A program made the translations under genes and the position numbers. Under the pieces are notes generated by a model. That model was not told the origin of the DNA, did no database searches, and saw only the letters and a program-made list of their open reading frames with translations. 64,000 nucleotides of DNA from Owenia fusiformis (lineage: Eukaryota; Annelida; Polychaeta; Sabellida; Oweniidae), in contig CAIIXF020000005.1 in NCBI GenBank assembly GCA_903813345.2, positions 22,077,375 to 22,141,374 of the forward strand. The letters run 5' to 3'. The stretch's first letter is position 1, and the number at the start of each line of letters is the position of its first letter. Positions 23,180 to 33,791 of the stretch are shown one piece after another.

Positions 23180-24288
23180 TATTTCTAATTGCATTACAAT
23201 GTATAAAAAGTGTTCAATATCATCAACTTCGTTACATAGTTTGCATAAATCAGATTGTTCTATGTTATATTTTTTTAATAAACCTCCATGTAGATATATA
23301 CCATGGAAAATTTTCCATTGGATACTTAAAAGACCAGTGTCTGACGTACATTTAAATAGCTAATTCCAAATGTCTGAACCAATAGTCAAACCATTAAATT
23401 GTACATCACACTGCCTTTCTTTTACAAGCTTATTCCTGGTTTTCTGTGATGTTAATTTTTCAATTTCTATCCCTCGAAATACTAGTGTTTCACTGGGTTT
23501 TATATTACCATACATATGACTTTTCTCTTGATTTAAACAAGCTCTTAAAATGTTATATTGCATTAAAGTTTCAGCATTTTTTCCTATTAGTTCAGAAATT
23601 ACCTCATATGGTTTTAAGTGTCCATTCACAACAACATCTGATATGTAGATTAAACCCTTTTCTATCCACTTGTGAAAGTACAAGGGATATCTCCTTAATA
23701 CAATATTTCTGTTATTCCATATTATAGATTCATCTGTATAATTGCTATTCTCAAGCCATGTAAATAATAATTTTTTATAGAAAATGCTCAAATGAGCGAT
23801 ACCTTTCAACTGATCAGTACTTATATTGCTGTTGAGAACACTAAACTTTTTACCTAATTTTCCATACATATACTCTGGTATAGCTCTCCAGTGGCCATCG
23901 CCATTCTCTGTTAATCTTTTAATCCATTGAATCATGTATGCAATTTGTAAGTCTTTACAGTTAATCATTTTTAAACCACCAAAATCATAGCCTTGTACTA
24001 AAATATCTCTTTTTACTTTATCAGGCACCTTGTTAAGGTCTTCCTCTTTGAATTTTCCTTTTGCCCATATGAACTTGAACATCATGGTGTTAATTCTATT
24101 TAACAATTTATCTGGTAAAATAAATGATTGCATTAAATACGAAAATTGAGATAGCAAAAGTGATTTAACAATGACAATTTTACCCATAACAGATAAACTT
24201 CTGCCATTCCATGATTTCATGATATTTTTACACTTGATAAATTTTGGTTCAAAATTAACATTATTTTCAACAACACTTGTTGAAGGAC
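23180..24288 (-). pseudogene. LINE C-terminal region (thumb and zinc knuckle)
   Basis: LSPSTSVVENNVNFEPKFIK, then CKNIMKSWNGRSLSVMGKIV, VKSLLLSQFSYLMQSFILP and FGGLKMINCKDLQIA are characteristic of the region after LINE RTs. The first 11 codons of the open stretch (MNEPSALIIAP, 24293-24325) derive from the inserted MITE. A stop occurs at 23357-23359, yet LLSIQWKIFHGIYLHGGLLK and CKLCNEVDDIEHFL continue beyond it in the same sense. Confidence 0.82.
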
Positions 24289-24292
24289 TTAA

Positions 24293-24656
24293 AGGTGCAA
24301 TAATTAGTGCAGAGGGTTCATTCAACGATCATGGACCAGTGTCAAAATATATTTAAGTTTGGATATTTCATCAAGACTAACATCTATTTTTATTATCTAC
24401 AAAGAAACCCCCTAGATAAACATTATTTTAGCTGATATTCTTCTTGAAACATGGTGGATCTTAAAAATATAAAAGTGGAAGTCCCCTTTTTGAAGCTTTG
24501 AACTGAATTTACACTTCTTAATGCTGAAATTGATAATTTATCCATACATTTTAAGAAAATAGGTATGTCAAAGAAGATGTTAAACCAAATGTTGCCTTGA
24601 TAGCTCAGAAAAAATGAAAAAACGTTCATATTTTCTCTACAGTCTTTATTGCCCCT
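24293..24656 (+). mobile_element. TTAA-flanked MITE M1, copy 3, inside the LINE
   Basis: TTAA lies at 24289-24292 and 24657-24660, with tips AGGTGCAATAATTAGTGCAG and GTCTTTATTGCCCCT. Removing it with one TTAA leaves the LINE frame ...ITLSPS..., so the target duplication is supported by the interrupted coding sequence. Confidence 0.85.
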
Positions 24657-24661
24657 TTAAG

Positions 24662-25452
24662 GTAATTCCTAAAATCTGTATATAATTTTCTGGATATATT
24701 TTCCATTTAATTTCACCAGGATTGTCCTTTCGATTTTTCCACTTACCTAGCCTAGCCACAAAGCTTCGGTCTTTTTAACATTTAATTTTAAACTCGACAC
24801 ATCATAAAAAGCTTTAAAAACATGTATTGTATTATGAAAAGATTGATCATCATGTAAAAATAAAGAGGTATCATCTGCAAATTGCAGTATCTTTGTTTGA
24901 TCGGCACACCCTTGAATTTTAATACCTTTTATGTTTTTTTCTTGTCGAACCTTACAAGACAGTAGTTCACAAGCTATTATAAATGTCAGTGGAGATAATG
25001 GGCAGCCCTGCCGAATGCCACGGTGCAGATTAATGTCTCCAATTACCCATCCATTATTTAAAATGTGGTTATGGCCATTTTTATTAATAACATCAACCCA
25101 TTTGATAAATGATGGTCCAAAACCAAAGTACTCTAATGAATGCAACATGAATTCCTTAGATATCGAATCATACGCTTTTTCATAATCTATTGTTAGCATT
25201 ATCCCTTGCAAATTATTACTGTCAATATATACAATCAAATCATCCACCGCCCTTAAAATTGTAGCAGCACTTCTACCTTTAATGTAACCACTCTGGTCTT
25301 CATGAATAATTGTTTTAATTACAGTTTTCAATCTATTAGCTAATATTTTCGTTGCAATCTTATAATCTACATTGGTCAGTGTCAAAGGACGCCAATTCTT
25401 TAACTCATCTCGAGGTAAGTTTTTTTGGGGAATTAATACAATTAAGCCAGTT
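24662..25452 (-). pseudogene. LINE reverse transcriptase fragment
   Basis: From the truncated end it reads GLIVLIPQKNLPRDELKNWR, then PLTLTNVDYKIATKILANRL. Counting from the first Met at 25385, the metal-binding motif IDYEKAYD is at residues 66-73, GIRQGCPLSP at 123-132 and catalytic FADD at 169-172. This order is standard for LINE reverse transcriptases, and the NVDYKI(A/L)(T/S)K(I/V)L..RL block fits the L1/Tx1 group. The open frame ends near KKTEALWLG, where alignment to the C-terminal part requires passing a stop and the MITE. Confidence 0.9.
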
Positions 25453-25454
25453 TT

Positions 25455-27345
25455 TTTTCAAGGAAAATGTGTGAAATATACGGTATCCACGTGAAAAGTC
25501 CGAATGAAATGCGTTCGTTTTTCGGTGTTCGGTTTTGTGCTGTATCGGCGATCATATTTTGGAAACTTTTCTACAGGAATATTTTTGCTGGACAATAATC
25601 AGGTAAAATGTGTATTTGCGTGACATTTTCTGTCACGCAAAAAAAACTGGCGTGACTTCAAATTTTCCAGCAAATGCGTGACAAATACGCAAATTGCGGG
25701 ACAGTTGGAAGGCCTGATTCCGTTGTTGCATCAATGTTGCAGTTTGTAGTGCGGTAAGATTGGAATGAAAGTGTTGGAAGTCAAATGAAATTATTTTTTC
25801 CAATATGGCGACTAGTCAACTGATCATGTGACCTTTTCTTACGGAATATTTTCTCACTTTTCAATCATTGTTTTCACCACGCTATTAACCAAAACAATGA
25901 ACAAAATATCTGTTATATTAAGATTGATAAGGGATCAATCATTTCTGATAATTTTTTCTGTACTCCCATGTGGGAATATGAATGAACATATCGATTGAAA
26001 AATAGGTGTGAAAATCCGCATGTTAAACCTATGGGGGAAAACAAGGAAGTATGAATTTGTTCCTTCGCGTATTGCATCATGGGAAATATTTTGACCTTAT
26101 AAGGAAAGATTTTCACATCTCCTCTTTTGAAGAGGGAACAACGAAAACGACAATTGTTTTTTATATAGCGTCAGAGTACACTTTTCCCAAAGGGTATATG
26201 TGCAGTTTTACCTGACGTAGGACTTCAGATATGCACTGATTTCAGTCTATTATGAATGCTCTTTAATTTACAGCGCAATGACTTCAATTTTAGTAGCAAA
26301 TGGACAAAATTGTGTTCACTCTGACCTAGAATGATGAAAAATAGCCCCATATAATCATCATGAGTATGCTTCAAAATTTCTAAGCCCTATGGGGGTGACC
26401 ACATCCAAAGCACCCCCATCTGATATGCCTGTACATATGGAAACTATACCAGCTAGGTTAAAATACAAGAAACCGGCACTGTGAATGTCTAACTACCCTC
26501 TTCAGTTGACATTTCAATTCCAATTGAGTTGATTTACAGCTCATATTATTTTTTGTACTTTGGAATAGTGTTAATGTGATAGGACATTTTAAAGGCACAT
26601 TGTACATAACATACAGCCAGTAAAATGATTCCAATTTTTTTTATAAGTGGCCCCAAGTAGATTTTCTAGATAGTCAAACTTTTCAAATATATATCCATAC
26701 TTTTGCTTCTCCATAACATCTATCTCTGTTGGTCTTGTGGTTACCGTCTCCAGCAGGAAATTAAATGGCCCTTAAGTTTGAATCCTGTAGGTGGTGCGCA
26801 TCAGTTCTCAATTTTGTTTGGGGACAAAGTAGTTTACATATACATTAAATAATACATTACAATTTTTACAGTTTTGAAATTTTTAGAGAGTTCTTTTCAT
26901 TCCTCTTTCTTTTGAGCCATTGACACTACTACAACCACGCGGTTCTAACTTCGACCGGTAATTTGAATTTCTGACCTACCAGATGTTTGAAAACCAAGGA
27001 TTACGAGTCTCATACTGCACCGTTTTTCTTCAAACTTGTTCTATTCAAAGCATAGCAAAAATCTCTTTCTGATGCAGGCCTGTCAACTGTCCCGCAATTT
27101 GCGTATTTGTCACGCATTTGCTGAAGAATTTGAAGTCACGCCAGTTTTTTTTGCGTGACAGAAAATGTCACGCAAATACGCATTTTACCTGGTAATTGTC
27201 ACGCAAATATGTTTCTGTAAAATTTTTTTCAAAATATGTTTATGATACGGTAAAAATACGAACGTCGGAAAAAAACGAACGCAATTTGTTTGGATTTGTC
27301 ACGCGAATCCCGTATATGTCACGCATGTTCATTGGAAATTTTCGT
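25455..27345. mobile_element. Inverted-repeat element with CACGCAAA-rich arms
   Basis: The left arm (25455-25720: GTCACGCAAAAAAAACTGGC, TGCGTGACAAATACGCAAAT, GGGACAGTTGG) returns inverted at 27080-27345 with about 80% identity by eye. The 1.36-kb centre is non-coding and includes a tRNA-like segment. No superfamily hallmark is visible. Confidence 0.7.
26730..26812 (+). repeat. tRNA-like segment (possible SINE head or tRNA pseudogene)
   Basis: GTTGGTCTTGTGGTTACCGT resembles an A box and AAGTTTGAATCCTGTAGG a B box, about 45 bp apart. The acceptor stem does not close, so a working tRNA is unlikely. Confidence 0.3.
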
Positions 27346-27850
27346 ACCTACCCCCCCCCCCCCCCCCCCCCCCCGTTGACGACAGCGCGAGCGTAGCGAG
27401 CGCGAAAAATTTGAGGTTATAAAAGTTTAGCAAAGGTGCTCAAACTTTGGCCAAAGGTGTTTAAAAGTTGGCCAAAGGTGTTCAAAATTTGGACAAAAGT
27501 GTTCAGATTTGGACTTCGGTGTCCAACATTTGTAAGTCACTCATATTAGGTGGTCCCAAGTTGACAGCCCTGCTGATGGTACATTATTCTCTTAAACAGA
27601 GTCCCTACTTCCAGCTGCATTTTGGTCCCCAGCTGTAAGAAGGCCTTCTAACAGCTGGGGACCAAAACGCTGCTAGAACGAGGGACTCTACAATAAAGTA
27701 ATGCACCGACAGAAAGGCAATTTTGTTTTGCTTTTAATGGTATAAGTTTGAAGAAAATCAGTGCAGTATGGTAGGTCGGTTCAAGCATCTGGTAGGTCAA
27801 AAATTCAAATTAATGGTTGAAGTTAGTACCGCGTGACAACGATCTGGCTT
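26920..27850. mobile_element. Second fold-back interlocked with the CACGC element
   Basis: CGCGGTTCTAACTTCGACCG and GAATTTCTGACCTACCAGAT at 26935-26995 return inverted at 27765-27835 (ATCTGGTAGGTCAAAAATTC, GTTAGTACCGCG). A central hairpin with TTTTGGTCCCCAGCTGT arms sits at 27620-27670. The right arm of the CACGC element lies inside this element's left half. Confidence 0.65.
27353..27374 (+). repeat. Poly-C tract of about 22 bp
   Basis: An uninterrupted run of C follows the CACGC element's right arm, and the next bases are GTTGACGACAGCGCGAGCGT. Confidence 0.9.
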
Positions 27851-28688
27851 ATCCCATTCAAAGGCTGGCTGCTGGCTTACTCATTCATGTTTTCGGGATT
27901 TACCATACACAAATACTAATAAATCCATTCTGTGTTGTTAAATAAATGTATACATGGTAATTGTCTCATGTAAACGCACTTAATTGTCAGTGATAGAAAT
28001 AAAACCTGTTTCGGATAATACTGAGTGCAACATTGTCTATTCCCAGTGTTTATTATTGTTCTAGTTGGTTGTGTGTTAAGGTTATTATCCTGTTAATTAA
28101 CCAGTCACGATTGACAACTGTTGTTTTTTTGATTGAAAATAAGGGGTCCGCCCATTATACAGAAACCGCAATTATGCCGACGCACATTGTACCAAAAGGC
28201 GTTACACCAAATGCCACAATTCCGACACGCGTTGTACTTACAAGTTTTCCTGGCTGCTTGTTAACTTTAAGAGACAATGCAAGCGCAAAGTAACTGATAG
28301 ACAAATTAGCGAGCACATAATATATCTAAGTTTATTTTGAGCAAAATAATATACATTTTTCAAGTTTTGATACATGATATTCATTAATTAGAATTGACGA
28401 AAATCCTTACAAATGGGAGAACATCTATTTTGAGATTAGAACTATATCTGTCATAGATGCATCGTTTCCAGTTAATCCCCAGAGATAGAAAAGCCACCTG
28501 TTTGTTTGTCTAGACGCCTAATGGCTGATTTGGAACAATCTTCGAAAATGGAAGCCAATTAGATGCAAAATAGTACCATGGGAACTGCGCTCACATGGGA
28601 AGGTTTCAATATTTTGTTTCAATATTTCAAAAAATAGTACTTTGGGTACTGGGCTCACATGTTGTTGCTCAAAAGTGAATGATGGCTA
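27851..28688. other. Intron sequence, nothing recognised
   Basis: There is no repeat family that I can match. The 86-codon ORF at 28033-28293 lacks recognisable motifs and exon borders. Confidence 0.45.
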
Positions 28689-28689
28689 A

Positions 28690-29130
28690 AATGCCACTAT
28701 TTTGGACTGTCTGAGAGACGGATGGACAAATCGATGTTAAGTAAAATGGCTGAAAAAACGGATATAATTTGTTGCCAATTATTTGTAACAAAATTATTTT
28801 ATATAACTGCTCTTTACAGTGACATGGCTTTTTGCACTGCAGGACACCTGAAATTATTTATAAAGCTAGGAAATGGGCCAAAATTGAATTTCGCGAGACA
28901 AAAATGGCGACCATTTTGAAAATAGGCAAGCTTTGAACCAGGAGACATAGGGGAGTTTTTGTATTGATATTGAACAAAAATAGCTTGAAACTGGAATCTT
29001 ATTGACAGAGGTTTTAAAGCAAATGGTCCAAAAGAGGATTTTGCGAGACAGATTGACAAATCAATGTTAATTAAAATGGCTGAAAATAAAAAAACGGATA
29101 TAATATTTTGCCGATTTTTGTAACAAAACC
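28690..29130 (+). repeat. Family R3 copy
   Basis: It starts CTGAGAGACGGATGGACAAA and contains two units with AATTTCGCGAGACAAAAATG, GGCGACCATTTTGAAAATAG and AACCAGGAGACATAGGGGAG, as at 10735-11235. Confidence 0.72.
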
Positions 29131-30537
29131 AGAACAACGCCAATGCCAAAGTGTAGCAAATCCCATGGAACAGAAATGGCTGGCATTTTTAGAAACAAAA
29201 TATATAGCAAATATCATAAAATAACACACATACATGTAAGAAAGGCCACCATTTTCAAAATGGTTGCTCACTAGCCAAGTTGTCATTAGAATTAAGAAGT
29301 AATATGCATTTTTTTATAGTATTCACATACCAAATATGAAAAAAACGCTCCACTACTTTTCCAGTTCTAGTAAAATACTTTAAAATGGTGGCCATTTTTC
29401 AAAATGGCCACCTTCTACCAAAAGTGTCATTAGACAGTGTGCCATGCTTATAGTATTCACATATCAAATATGAGCAAAATCGCTCCACTACTTTTCAAGT
29501 TACAGCAAAAATCGTACAATAACGAGTAAAGGCCTAGTAAAATACTTTTAAATGGCGACCATTTTGAAAAATGGCCACCTTCTACCAAAAGTGTCATTGG
29601 ACAGTATATCATGCTTATAGTATTCACATACCAAATATGAACTAGAAAAACAGCAACTCCACAGAGTAGCAAATCCCACCGAACAAAACATGTTTTGGTG
29701 AATAGTGGCCCTATAAAATTTGAGCGAAATCCATCCACTGGTATTTGAATTATCAAAGATTGTGTTTTTATGAAACATGGTTGCCATTTTGAAATTCAGC
29801 TGTCATCTTTCTCCTTTAGCAGAGCTCCTATGTCCAAAGGCATCAGCATATACATTTAATCCAAATCCGTCAACTGGTACTTTAGTTATCAAAGTTTACA
29901 TTCTTTTATGAAAAATGGCGGCCATTTTGAAATTTAGCTGCCATCTTAAAAAATCCCTTCTCGAAAAGAGCTCCAATGTCCCAGGCATCAGCATGTAAAA
30001 TTTGAACCAAATCCATTCAATGGTATTTGAGCTATCAAAGATAACGTTTTTTTACAAAAAATGGCCACCATTTTGAAATATGGTGGCCATCTTGAAAATG
30101 TCTTTTTGAGCAAGGCTCTTTTGTACCCAGGCAACAGCATATGAAATTTGATCCAAATCCATTCAATGGTACCTGAGTTATCAAAGATAATGTTTTTTTA
30201 CAAAAAATGGCCGCCATTTTGAAATAGGGTGGACATCTTGAAAATGTCTTCTTCAGCAAGGCTCCTTTGTACCTGGACAACAGCATATGAAAATTGAAAA
30301 ATGGCCGCCATTTTGACTTTAGTGGCCATATTGTAAATTCCTTCACGAGCAGAGGTCCTACACCCATAAGGCATGAGCCTATAAAATTTGAATGAAATCC
30401 CTCAACCGGTATTTGAGTTATTGCCCGGACACACGAACAGACGGACACACGAACGGACGGACGGACGAACGCACGGATGAATGGATGGACGGACGGCTTT
30501 TCTATATCCCCCTCGAACTTCATTCGGTGGGATAAAA
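29125..30537 (+). repeat. Composite GGAC-tailed array (R1-type head, 140-bp units, GGAC tail)
   Basis: Heads such as AACGCCAATGCCAAAGTGTA and GCAACTCCACAGAGTAGCAA are followed by 115-bp ACCAAAAGTGTCATT units. About six 140-bp units follow, with AATCCATTCAATGGTA, GAGTTATCAAAGAT and AAAATGGCCGCCATTTTGAA (29680-30420). TTATTGCCCGGACACACGAA, a GGACG run and CTTCATTCGGTGGGATAA close the array. Confidence 0.75.
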
Positions 30538-31385
30538 AATCGTTCCACCACTTTTCGTGTTATAGTAAAATACGTGAAAATGGCGGCCATTTTTCAAAAT
30601 GGCCACCTTCTACCAAAAGTGTTGTTAGACAGTGTGCCAAGTGCCATGCTTATATTATTCCCATACCAAATATGAACAAAATCGCTCCACTAGTCTACTT
30701 TTTGAGTTATAGTAAAATACGTTAAAATGGCGGCCATTTTTCAAAATGGCCGCCTTCTACCAAAAGTGTCATTACACAGTGTGCCATGCTTATAGTATTC
30801 ACAAACAAAATATGAACAAAATCGCTCTACTACTTTTTGAGTTATAGTAAAATAGGTTAAAATGGCGGCCATTTTTCAAAATGGCAGCCATTTTTCAAAA
30901 TGGCGCCCATTTTTTAAAATGGGCGCTTCCTACCTAAAGTGTCATTAGACAGAGAGCCATGCTTATAGTATTCACATACCAAATATGAACAAAACCTCTC
31001 TACTACTTCTTGAGTTACAGCAAAAATCGTAAAATAACGAATAAAGGCTGCCATTTTTCAAGATGGTCGGCATGTGCTTCTTTAATATCTACATTTCTAG
31101 CTTTATCAATGTCCTATATAATTTTTTTACATTTAAAACATATTGCTATTACAGTTTTACATATTGCACCTAAATTACTGTAAAATCGGCACTAAAATGG
31201 CCGCCATTTTTAAATGAGTGGCCATTTTGAAAATCAGCTTTCGAGCAGAACTTCTACCTCCATAGGGTATATGTGTACAAAATATGAACAAAATCGGGTC
31301 AACGTTATTTGACTTATTGCCCGGACGGACAGACGGACGAAGGCGTTCCCTATTTCCCTCCGAACTTCTTTCTATGGGATAATTA
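30538..31385 (+). repeat. GGAC-tailed family R1 copy with four 115-bp units
   Basis: Units of CCAAAAGTGTNATTANACAG ... ATATGAACAAAATCGCTC ... AAAATGGCGGCCATTTTTCA are followed by the R1 body, a short GGACGGACAGACGGACG run and CTTCTTTCTATGGGATAA. Confidence 0.82.
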
Positions 31386-31389
31386 TTTC

Positions 31390-32040
31390 ATACAACTACT
31401 CTTTACAGTGACATGGCTTTTAACAATGCAGAACAGCTGAAATTATTTGTAAAGCTAGGAAATGGGCCAAAAGTGAATTTCGCGAGACAAGAATGGTAAC
31501 CATTTTGAAAATAGGCGAGCTTTTGAACCAAGAGTCATAGGAGAGTTTTTTTTGTATTGATGTTGAACAAAATCAACTTAAAACGGGAATCCTATCGACA
31601 GAGGTTTTAAGGCAAATGGTCCAAAGTGGATTTTGTGAGACAGATGGACAAATCAATGTTAACTAAAATGGCTTAAAATAAGAAAATGTATATAATTTTT
31701 TTGCTGATTTTTCGTAACAAAATTATTTCATACATCTACTCTTTACATTGACATGGATTTTTACAATGTAGGACACCTGAAATTATTTGTAAAGCTAGGA
31801 AATGGGTCAAAAGTGAATTTTGCGAGACAAAAATGGCAGCCATTTTGAAAATAGGCGAGCTTTTGGACCAGAAGTCATAGGCCAGTTGATGTTGAACAGA
31901 CATAACTTAAAACAGGAAACCTATCAACAGAGGTTTTAGAATGTGCCACTATTGTTGACGGATGGACGGATGGATGCACCCACGCACAGACAGACAGACG
32001 GACAAGTGAGTGATTGCAAAAGCTCACCATGTGAGCTAAT
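31390..32040 (+). repeat. Family R3 copy with GGAC tail
   Basis: Three R3 units end in GACGGATGGACGGATGGATG, CACGCACAGACAGACAGACG and CTCACCATGTGAGCTAA. This is the fullest R3 copy in the window. Confidence 0.75.
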
Positions 32041-32340
32041 AAACACAAAAAATTTCAGTCAAATTTGTTGACGTTTAGACAGTCCCAAATCTTCAACCTC
32101 TGATTTATCAATATCAGCTAAATGCAATAGTTACAATGTGGAAATAATGGGACGGTATGTAGATATTTCCTGATATCCCACAAGTTCCTATGTAACCATA
32201 GTTATTTCTTCATATTGTATCTTGCGAGAATGTAAAATATTAAAAATACACAAATTCAAAATAATTCAATTATAACCTAGTCAGTCTGTTAATTGAATCC
32301 AATAATAACGTCCACCAATCCAATTGTTACATCATAATTA

Positions 32341-33045
32341 AAGGAGCACGTGGGTTATCGCAAACAATTTCAGAAGGTTATATCTTGGATTATGACTATT
32401 TTCTGACAATGAAGACAAGTTTATCTTTTAGATCAATTCATTATCTCAAAAAAATTATGCACAGTAATAATAAAGTCAAACAAACTCGGAGATATTTAAC
32501 TAGCAATCAACCCATCAACACACTTTTTCAAAGATGTTGACCCCATTTTCACCAAAAATGCAATCATTTTTTACAATGTTTAATGCATTACCATTCTTTA
32601 TTTTGATGTGTCAAATAGTTCTTGAAAGAAAACTTAATTGCTTTAAGATAAGTGTTCCCCATGTTATTTCTCCATTGAAAAATCTTGTGCTATCCATTGG
32701 TTTCAGTTCATTTTGGTCATCCAAATTCAGTATCTTTAAAGTCCCTGGAGCAATCAACTTTTCCTTTTACGAAATCGAACATGTCTCAAGGCACATTCTA
32801 ATTATGCATTCAACAATATAATAAAAGGTTGCATTTTTGGTGAAAATTAGGTCAACATTTTTGAAAAAGTATGTTGATTGGTCCATTGCCCCTTCAACAT
32901 CACTTAGGTCTGATCATTATTATATATACTTTTCTTGAAGATAATGAATGGCTCTAAAAGATACACCCATGTTCATGATCAGAAAATATTCATAATTCAA
33001 GTTAGAATCGTTTGAAATTGTTTGCGATAACCTACGTGCTCCTTT
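32341..33045. mobile_element. 705-bp TIR element with long arms
   Basis: AAAGGAGCACGTGGGTTATC at the left and GATAACCTACGTGCTCCTTT at the right are inverse copies, and weaker inverse homology runs on to TTGACC...ATTTTCACCAAAAATGC near the middle. The 95-codon ORF (32534-32821) has no known motif. The target duplication is unclear. Confidence 0.78.
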
Positions 33046-33089
33046 CTTTTTCAAAACGGAAACTTCATACCGTAACCTCAAAAATATTA

Positions 33090-33791
33090 TAACCAGAACA
33101 ACGGCAACGCCAAAGCGTAGCGAATCCCATCAAACAGAAATAGCTGACATTTTTACAAACGAATAGCAAATATCATAAAACAACACACCAGAAAGGCCAC
33201 CATTTTCAAAATGGTTGCTCACTAGCCAAGTTGTCATCAGAAGAAATACTATGCTTTTAAGTAGCCACCCCTAAAATTTTTGAAAAATCGCACACATACT
33301 TGTAAAATAACACACATAAAAATGGTGGCCATTTTTCAAAATGGCAGACTACTCCCCAAAGTTTTATTAGACAATGTGCCATGCTTAAAGTATTCACATT
33401 TCAAATATGAACAAAATCGCTCCACTACTTTTTGAGTTATAGTAAAATGCGTTAAAATGGCGGCCATTTTTCAAAATGGCCACGTTCTACCAAAAGTGTC
33501 ATTAGAAATGGACACTGGGCCATGCTTATAGTATTCACATACCAAATATGAACAAAATTGCTCCACTACTTTTCGAGTTATAGTAAAATACGTTAAAATG
33601 GCGGCCATTTTTCAAAATTTTTTTCAAAATGGCCGCCTTCTACCAAAAGTATCATTAGACAGTGTGCCATGCTTAAAGTATTCACATACCAAATATGAAC
33701 AAAATCGCTCCACTATTTTTTGAGTTACAACAAAAAGCGTAAAATGATGAGTAAAGGCCGCCATTTTTCAAGATGGCTGCCATGTGCCTCT
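33090..33791 (+). repeat. GGAC-tailed family R1, 5' half
   Basis: It begins AACGGCAACGCCAAAGCGTA and GCGAATCCCATCAAACAG, has four 115-bp units, and runs to CAAGATGGCTGCCATGTGCC before the TTAA where the X-Y-Y-X block is inserted. The 3' half resumes at 36320. Confidence 0.85.

Larger units (their letters stand above)
22990..25452 (-). mobile_element. Decayed LINE (L1/Tx1-like RT), split by a TTAA MITE
   Basis: Reverse transcriptase (24662-25452) and C-terminal region (about 23180-24288) are collinear on the minus strand and interrupted only by MITE M1 (24293-24656). The 5' side stops where the CACGC inverted repeat begins (about 25455). The endonuclease and the start of the ORF are absent. 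A stop at 23357-23359 lies before a CKLCNEVDDIEH zinc-knuckle segment that continues the same frame, so the copy is dead. Confidence 0.85.

Noticed and set aside
25913-26116. 67-codon ORF in the CACGC element.
   Set aside because: No motif, no splice borders and AT-rich; consistent with chance.
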